This document shows positions 59,066 through 64,000 of a stretch of 64,000 bases of DNA, in pieces; positions within the stretch are counted from its first letter, which is position 1; each line of letters opens with the position of its first letter. Origin of the DNA: Planctomycetota bacterium (lineage in GTDB: Bacteria; Planctomycetota; UBA1135; UBA2386). Made by a program: the position numbers and the translations under genes. The notes below the pieces were generated by a model. That model did not search any database, had not been told where the DNA came from, and was given only the letters and a program-made list of their open reading frames with translations. The DNA lies in NCBI GenBank assembly GCA_020849665.1, contig JADLFX010000105.1:62001-126000 (forward strand), given 5' to 3'.

Positions 59066-60270
59066 AGGCCCCGCTCCCTGCGCACCTTGGCGGCCACGAG
59101 ACCGGGCAGTCCGTAGAGCTTGACGAAGCCCTTCGAGTCGGCATGGTCGAACGCGGCGCTCTGGCCGAAGGTGGCGAGGTCCTCGCTGTAGAGCGAGAAC
59201 GGGCTCTTCGCGGCGATCGCGGTGGCGGTGCCCTTGAACAGCTTCACCCGCACCTCGCCGCTCACCGTGCGGCTGGCGGAACGGAAGAACGTGTCCATGG
59301 ACTCGCGCAGCGGCGCGAACCAGCGGCCCGTGTAGACCAGGTCCGCGTACTCCGGCATCAGCTTCTCGCACAGGCGCAGCGTGTCGCGGTCCAGCGTGAG
59401 CGAGCGCAGGGTGCGCAGCGCCTCCAGCACGATCGTGCCGCCGGGAGTCTCGTAGACGCCGCGTGACTTCATCCCGACGAGCCGGTTCTCGGTGATGTCC
59501 ACGCGGCCCACGCCATGGCGGCCGCCCACGGCGTTGAGCTGGGCGATCAGGTCCTCGGGCGGCAGGTTGCGGCCGTCGATGCTGGTGGGCACGCCCTCCT
59601 GGAAGCCGAGGGTGACGATCTGTGCCTGATCGGGCGCCTGCTCCGGGTGCGCCGTGATCATCCACACGTCGTCCGGCGGAGCGTTGCCCGGATCCTCGAG
59701 CGCGCCGCCCTCGTGGCTGATGTGCCAGAGGTTGCGGTCGCGCGAGTAGATCTTGGTGCGCGTTGCGGTGATCGGCACCTTGTGCTTCTCGGCGTAGTCG
59801 ATCGCGTCCTCGCGGCTGCGGATCGTCCACTCGCGCCAGGGCGCGATCACCTCCAGGTCGGGGGCGAGCGCCATGTAGGTGAGCTCGAAGCGCACCTGGT
59901 CGTTCCCCTTGCCGGTGCAGCCGTGGGCGAGGTAGCGGGCGCCGACCTCGCGCGCGTACTCCACCTGCGCCTTGGCCAGGATCGGCCGTGCCATACTCGT
60001 GCCGAGCAGGTAGCGGCCCTCGTACACGGTCATGGCGCGCAGGCACGGCCAGACGTAGCCGGTCAGGAACTCACGGCGCAGGTCGACGATCCGGCATGAC
60101 GCCGCGCCGGTGCGCTGGGCCTTCTGCTCCAGGCCCGCGAGCTCGTCGGCGCCCTGCCCGACGTCGCCGGCGAGCGCGTGCACCTCGAGTCCGTAGTGCT
60201 CGCGGAGCCAGGGAATGATGATCGATGTGTCCAGCCCGCCGGAGTAGGCGAGCACAACGCGGTCGGCCAT
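59062..60270 (-). CDS. argG: Argininosuccinate synthase
   Basis: The 402-residue protein begins VVLAYSGGLDTS, the ATP pyrophosphatase P-loop of ArgG. AHGCTGKGNDQVRFE, PWREW, EGGALEDP and GRWFAPLRESMD follow in the usual order. It condenses citrulline and aspartate with ATP to argininosuccinate. The length matches the type 1 family. The ATG starts three bases after the argF stop, and the 3-prime end overlaps argH. All key motifs seen. Confidence 0.97.
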   Translation of the reverse strand: MADRVVLAYSGGLDTSIIIPWLREHYGLEVHALAGDVGQGADELAGLEQKAQRTGAASCRIVDLRREFLTGYVWPCLRAMTVYEGRYLLGTSMARPILAKAQVEYAREVGARYLAHGCTGKGNDQVRFELTYMALAPDLEVIAPWREWTIRSREDAIDYAEKHKVPITATRTKIYSRDRNLWHISHEGGALEDPGNAPPDDVWMITAHPEQAPDQAQIVTLGFQEGVPTSIDGRNLPPEDLIAQLNAVGGRHGVGRVDITENRLVGMKSRGVYETPGGTIVLEALRTLRSLTLDRDTLRLCEKLMPEYADLVYTGRWFAPLRESMDTFFRSASRTVSGEVRVKLFKGTATAIAAKSPFSLYSEDLATFGQSAAFDHADSKGFVKLYGLPGLVAAKVRRERGL

Positions 60271-60273
60271 GGT

Positions 60274-61245
60274 TCAGTCCTTGGTCTTTCTCTGGTAGCG
60301 GGGGTCGTTGAGCAGCAGGGCGAGGATCGCCTTCTGCACGTGGAGCCGGTTCTCGGCGTTGTCGAACACGATCGAATGGGGGCCGTCCATGACGGCCGCG
60401 GTGACCTCGGCGCCGCGGTGCGCGGGCAGGCAGTGCAGGAAGAGCGCGCCCGGGCGGGCCTCGGCCATCATCGCCTCGTCCACCTGGTAGTCGAGGAACA
60501 CGGCCGCGCGCTCCTCGGTCTCGTCCTCCTGCCCCATGCTCGCCCACACGTCGGTGTAGACCACGTCGGCGCCGCGTGCGACGTGCTTGGGGTCGTTGAC
60601 GATGCGCACCTCGGCGCCAGACTCCTGGGCCGCCAGCATCGCCTCGTTCACCACCTTGGAGTTCGGCTCGTAGCCTTCTGGCGAACACACCGTGATGTGC
60701 ATGCCGAGCTTGGCCGTGGCGTGCAGCAGGGAGTGGCAGGTGTTGTTGCCGTCGCCGACGTACACCATGCGCCGGCCCTTCACCGCGCCCCAGCGCTCGG
60801 TGAGCGTGAACAGGTCGGTGAGCGCCTGGCAGGGATGCATGAGGTCGCTCAGCCCGTTGATCACCGGGATGTCGCAGTGCTCGGCCAGTTCCTGCACCGC
60901 GCGGTGCTTGAAGGTGCGCACCACGATGCCGTGCACCCAGCGCTCCAGGTTGCGGGCGATGTCCTTGATCGCCTCGCGCTGGCCGAGACGGGCGTCGCGG
61001 TGGTCGAGGAACACCGCGCCTCCGCCCATGTCCTGCATGCCGATGTCGAAGGTGAAGCGGGTCCGCAGCGAGTCCTTCTCGAAGATCAGCGCGAGCTTGC
61101 GGTGGCGCAGCACCTCCGTCAGCGTGTCGCGGTGCTTCTTGAGCGTCGCCGCGGTCTCGTAGATCGACTGGATGTCGCCGATCGGGAGGTCGTGGACCGA
61201 GATCAGGTCCTTGTGGGCGAGGTGGGGGAGTTTCAGCTTGTTCAT
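60274..61245 (-). CDS. argF: Ornithine carbamoyltransferase
   Basis: The 323-residue protein has the carbamoyl-phosphate motif SLRTR (59-63), HPCQ (137-140), and the ornithine loop HCLPAHRG (271-278). The first motif is the Leu variant of the usual STRTR, seen in several lineages. It makes citrulline from ornithine and carbamoyl phosphate. The ATG overlaps the argD stop (ATGA). The motif set excludes the N-acetylornithine carbamoyltransferase of Bacteroidetes and Xanthomonas only by inference; with argJ in the operon, ornithine is the expected substrate. Confidence 0.93.
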   Translation of the reverse strand: MNKLKLPHLAHKDLISVHDLPIGDIQSIYETAATLKKHRDTLTEVLRHRKLALIFEKDSLRTRFTFDIGMQDMGGGAVFLDHRDARLGQREAIKDIARNLERWVHGIVVRTFKHRAVQELAEHCDIPVINGLSDLMHPCQALTDLFTLTERWGAVKGRRMVYVGDGNNTCHSLLHATAKLGMHITVCSPEGYEPNSKVVNEAMLAAQESGAEVRIVNDPKHVARGADVVYTDVWASMGQEDETEERAAVFLDYQVDEAMMAEARPGALFLHCLPAHRGAEVTAAVMDGPHSIVFDNAENRLHVQKAILALLLNDPRYQRKTKD

Positions 61246-62411
61246 GCCGCGAGCTCCGCGAGCGCCTGGCGCAGGATGGCGAGGCCCTCCTCGATCTGCG
61301 CAGCGGTGATGACGTAGGGGGGCAGCAGGCGCAGGACATCGCCAGCGGTGACGTTGGTGATCAAGCCGCGCCGGTACAGGGATTTCTGCAGGTCGCCGGC
61401 CCCGCGGGACAGGCGCAGGCCCTGGATCAGCCCGCGGCCGCGCAGCTCGGTGATCACCGGGAACTCGCGCTGGAGCTGGGCCAGTCCCTGCGCCAGCTGC
61501 GCGCCGCGCTCGACCACGGCCGCCAGCAGCCCGCCCTCGGTGAGCGCCTGCAGGAACACCAGTGCGCCGCGGCACGCCAGGGGCCCGCCGGCGAAGGTCG
61601 AGCCGTGGTCCCCGGGCTGGAAGGTCTCGGCGCAGCCCTTGGCCACCACGATCGCGCCCATCGGCAGGCCCGCGGCGATCGGCTTGGCCAGGGTGGCCAC
61701 GTCGGGCTTCACGCCGGCGTGGTCGCCGGCCAGGAAGCGGCCGGTGCGCCCGGAGCCGCACTGCACCTCGTCGTGGATCAGCAGCGTGCCCGTCTCGCTG
61801 CACAGGGCGCGGGCCAGGCGCAGGTACTCGGGTGGCAGCGTGCGGATGCCGCCCTCGCCCTGGATCGGCTCGAGGATCAAGGCCGCCGGCCGCGTCTCGC
61901 GCAGCGTGCGCTCGAGCACGGGCCCGTCGCCCGCGGCGACGAAGGTCGCGGCGAGCAGCGGCTGGAACGGCTCGCGGTACTTCGCCGCGTGGGTCACCGA
62001 GAGCGCGCCGAGCGAACGGCCGTGGAAGCCGCCCTCCAGCGCCACGAACGAGGTGCGCTCCGGGTTGCCGCGCATCCGCTGCCACTTGCGCGCCAGCTTC
62101 AGCGCCGCCTCGGTGGCCTCGGTGCCCGAGTTGGTGAAGAACACCGCCTCCAGGCCGCAGAGGTCGGCGAGCCGCTCCGCCACGGCTTCCGTGTACGGAT
62201 GGCGGTACAGGTTCGAGAGGTGCACCACCTTGCCCACCTGGTCGCGCAGCGCCGCGACCAGCTCCGGGTGGCCGTGGCCGAGAGCCGACACCGCAATCCC
62301 GGCCAGGAAGTCGAGGTAGCGCCGGCCGTCGCGGTCGAAGAGCTCGGCGCCGCGTCCGGACACGAACACCTCCTCGGCGCGGGCGTAGGTGCGGATCACA
62401 TGTTCATCCAT
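61242..62411 (-). CDS. argD: Acetylornithine aminotransferase
   Basis: The 389-residue class III aminotransferase has FLAGIAVSALGHGHP, FFTNSGTEATEAALKLARKW, the FHGRSLGALSVT segment, LIHDEVQCGSGRTG with the PLP Asp, and LAKPIAAGLPMG with Lys243 as the Schiff-base lysine. It converts N-acetylglutamate semialdehyde to N-acetylornithine, and often also acts in lysine synthesis. It overlaps argB by eight bases and argF by four. Name based on context; 4-aminobutyrate aminotransferases have the same motifs. Confidence 0.93.
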   Translation of the reverse strand: MDEHVIRTYARAEEVFVSGRGAELFDRDGRRYLDFLAGIAVSALGHGHPELVAALRDQVGKVVHLSNLYRHPYTEAVAERLADLCGLEAVFFTNSGTEATEAALKLARKWQRMRGNPERTSFVALEGGFHGRSLGALSVTHAAKYREPFQPLLAATFVAAGDGPVLERTLRETRPAALILEPIQGEGGIRTLPPEYLRLARALCSETGTLLIHDEVQCGSGRTGRFLAGDHAGVKPDVATLAKPIAAGLPMGAIVVAKGCAETFQPGDHGSTFAGGPLACRGALVFLQALTEGGLLAAVVERGAQLAQGLAQLQREFPVITELRGRGLIQGLRLSRGAGDLQKSLYRRGLITNVTAGDVLRLLPPYVITAAQIEEGLAILRQALAELAA

Positions 62412-63201
62412 GGGCCATCTTCTCGTTGCAGAAGCGCGTCCCCACCGCGGGGTCCAGCGCGTGGAGCACGGTGTCCTCGCCCTCGGCGGGGGCGATCTTG
62501 ATCAGGGCCGCGGGGTTCTCGGCCAGTGCCGCCAGCGCTGCCTCCACCTTGGGGATCATCCCGCCGTGGATCACGCCGGATTGCCGCAGCCGGGCGCAGG
62601 TCGTGGGGGAGAGCACCTCCAGGCGTCGGCGCTCGTGATCGAGCACGCCGGGCACATCGGTGAGGAAGAGCAGCGCCTCGGCGGCGAAGGCCCGGGCCAG
62701 CGGACCCGCGCCCATGTCGGCGTTGATGTTGTGGAACACGCCGTCCGGGCCGGGCGCCGTGGTGGCGATGACCGGCACGAAGCCGCCGGCGAGCAGGTGG
62801 CGCACCAGCCCCGGATCCGGCGCATGCACCGCGCCGACGTAGCCGAGGTCGACCCCGTCCGGGGCGTGCTTCACCGCCGCGAACGTGGCGCCGTCGGCGC
62901 CGGTGATCCCCACGGCGGGGACGCCTGCGGCCTGCAACGCCTGCACGACCGTCCGGTTGACCTGTCCGCCGAGGACCATCAACACCACCTCGGCGGTGGC
63001 GGCGTCGGTGACGCGCAACCCCTGGTGGTAGCGATCCTGGATGCCCAGGCGCCGACTCAGGCTGCGGATCTGGTTGCCGCCGCCGTGCACCAGGACGACC
63101 TGGTGTCCGGCCGACCGGGCCCGAGCCACCGCGCGCGCGAACGCCGCCAGCCGCGGCGCCTCCTCCAGCTGGGCGCCGCCGACCTTCACCAGGAGCCTCA
63201 C
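62404..63201 (-). CDS. argB: Acetylglutamate kinase
   Basis: The 265-residue protein starts at a GTG overlapping the argC stop. VKVGGAQLEE and VLVHGGGNQI are the Gly-rich loops of the amino-acid kinase fold, followed by GLRVTDAATAEVVLMVLGGQVNR, NINADMGAGPLARAFAAEALLFLTDVPGVLD and GGMIPKVEAALAAL with the transition-state Lys. It has no long N-terminal helix of the kind needed for arginine-sensitive hexamers, so feedback inhibition may be weak. It is the second step after N-acetylation. Confidence 0.94.
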   Translation of the reverse strand: MRLLVKVGGAQLEEAPRLAAFARAVARARSAGHQVVLVHGGGNQIRSLSRRLGIQDRYHQGLRVTDAATAEVVLMVLGGQVNRTVVQALQAAGVPAVGITGADGATFAAVKHAPDGVDLGYVGAVHAPDPGLVRHLLAGGFVPVIATTAPGPDGVFHNINADMGAGPLARAFAAEALLFLTDVPGVLDHERRRLEVLSPTTCARLRQSGVIHGGMIPKVEAALAALAENPAALIKIAPAEGEDTVLHALDPAVGTRFCNEKMAHG

Positions 63202-64000
63202 CGCAGGCCCGCCGTCTCGGGCAGGCCGAGCATCAGGTTCATGTTCTGCAGCGCCTGGCCGCTGGCTCCCTTCACCAGGTTGTCGATCGCCGAGATCACC
63301 ACGACCTGCGGCCCCACGGTCCCCACGGCGATGTGGCACTCGTTGGTGAACTGCACCCGGTTGAGCTCCGGGTAGCCCCGGTCGTAGACCTTGACGAAGG
63401 GCTCCGGCGCGTAGCTTTCCCGCAGGCACGCGCGGATCGCGTCCGCACCGCTGCCCGGCGCCGGCGTGAGGTAGAGCGTGGTGAGGATGCCGCGGAACAC
63501 CGGCAGCAGGTGCGGCACGAACACGATCCGCTCGGTGCCGGCCTCCTGCCAGATCTCGGGGACGTGGCGGTGGTTGCCGACCCCGTAGGCGAGGAAGTTC
63601 TCGTGCACGCTGCCGAAGTGGGTGCGCTCGGTGGGTTGCCGGCCCGCGCCCGAGGTCCCGCTCTTGGCGTCGGCCACGATCACCGCGTGGGGATCGAGCA
63701 GGCCGTGGCGCAGGAGCGGCTTCAGGGGCAGCAGGACCGAGGTGGGGTAGCAGCCGGGGTTGGCGACCAGCCGCGCGGCCGCGACCGCGGCGCGGGCGTG
63801 CTCGGTGAGTCCGTACACCGCCTCCTGCGCCAGCTCGGGTGCTTCCGGCGCGTGGCCGTAGGTCTTCGCGTGCAGCGCGAGGTCCTTGAGCCGCAGGTCG
63901 CTGGACAGGTCCACGACCTTTGGTCCCAGCGGGAGGATCTTCTGCGCGAGGCGCGCCGCGGTGCCGTGCGGCGTGCACAGGAACACTCCGTCGACCTTCT
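63198..64000 (-). CDS. argC: N-acetyl-gamma-glutamyl-phosphate reductase (start beyond window)
   Basis: About 267 C-terminal residues are visible; the 5-prime end lies past the right edge. GVFLCTPHGTAARL, VVDLSSDLRLK, VANPGCYPTSVLLPLKPLL with the catalytic Cys, DAKSGTSGAGRQPTERTHF, PHLLPVFRGILTTLYL and the GASGQALQNMNLMLGLPET ending identify the type 1 enzyme. It reduces N-acetylglutamyl phosphate to the semialdehyde with NADPH. It is the first visible gene of the operon, so the promoter is outside the window. Confidence 0.95.
   Translation of the reverse strand, partial: KVDGVFLCTPHGTAARLAQKILPLGPKVVDLSSDLRLKDLALHAKTYGHAPEAPELAQEAVYGLTEHARAAVAAARLVANPGCYPTSVLLPLKPLLRHGLLDPHAVIVADAKSGTSGAGRQPTERTHFGSVHENFLAYGVGNHRHVPEIWQEAGTERIVFVPHLLPVFRGILTTLYLTPAPGSGADAIRACLRESYAPEPFVKVYDRGYPELNRVQFTNECHIAVGTVGPQVVVISAIDNLVKGASGQALQNMNLMLGLPETAGLR

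Noticed and set aside
1-64000. Mobile elements, prophage, CRISPR, toxin-antitoxin or restriction systems
   Set aside because: No transposase, integrase, phage, Cas or defence protein motifs and no regular repeat array were seen.

Overview
The window is GC-rich (near 70% by eye) bacterial chromosome with long runs of same-strand genes joined by 4-bp start/stop overlaps. A planctomycete is the most likely source. It carries the DUF1587/1592/1588/1585 cytochrome-like protein next to a Tat-exported DUF1552 protein. It also has a large secreted protein ending in a C-terminal domain that I remember from many surface proteins of deep-branching, GC-rich planctomycetes, many lipoproteins, and outer-membrane assembly factors (LptE-like, BamD-like). 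This taxonomic call is an inference; there is no rRNA in the window. I see no mobile element, prophage or CRISPR array.

Layout. 1-5466 (minus): outer-membrane assembly lipoproteins, recO, a CBS-domain CNNM/CorC membrane protein and a HDOD-GAF-GGDEF diguanylate cyclase. 5914-9195 (plus): a small sigma-70 factor, then hutI and ftcD of histidine degradation. 9223-15506: a FUN14-family membrane protein, the DUF1592/DUF1552 pair, a GT4 glycosyltransferase and a protein built of short repeats. 15615-23258: a large secreted protein, a lipoprotein, a DegP-type protease and a homodimeric pyruvate dehydrogenase E1. 23456-28116: der, an arsR-arsM-arsC arsenic operon with a visible palindromic operator, and trkH.

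28416-38642 is a cell-surface polysaccharide locus: lipoprotein, Wzm/Wzt-type ABC exporter, five GT2 and one GT4 glycosyltransferases and a PIG-L deacetylase, mostly translationally coupled. Wzt has a C-terminal glycan-binding-type extension, which fits chain synthesis in the cytoplasm followed by ABC export. 38668-44801 holds a Rho homologue whose ATP-binding P-loop is degenerate, coaE, a membrane-anchored coiled-coil protein ending in a BRCT-like domain, tatC and cinA. Two tRNA-Gln genes (CUG, UUG) follow, then an M28 peptidase, a B12-binding radical SAM enzyme, a glycosyltransferase, a HEAT-repeat protein, psd, a LysM lipoprotein, a methyltransferase/glycosyltransferase pair and a methyltransferase-like lipoprotein.

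55825-64000 (minus) is an arginine operon, argC-B-D-F-G-H, a short N-acetylglutamate-synthase-type GNAT and argJ, almost every junction overlapping. It encodes an essentially complete route from glutamate to arginine.

The observations I would check first are the Rho homologue with GRN in place of GKT in its Walker A motif, the membrane-tethered BRCT-like protein, the exported methyltransferase, the inverted repeats abutting two start codons, and the -10-like boxes lying only 6-11 bases before several start codons.
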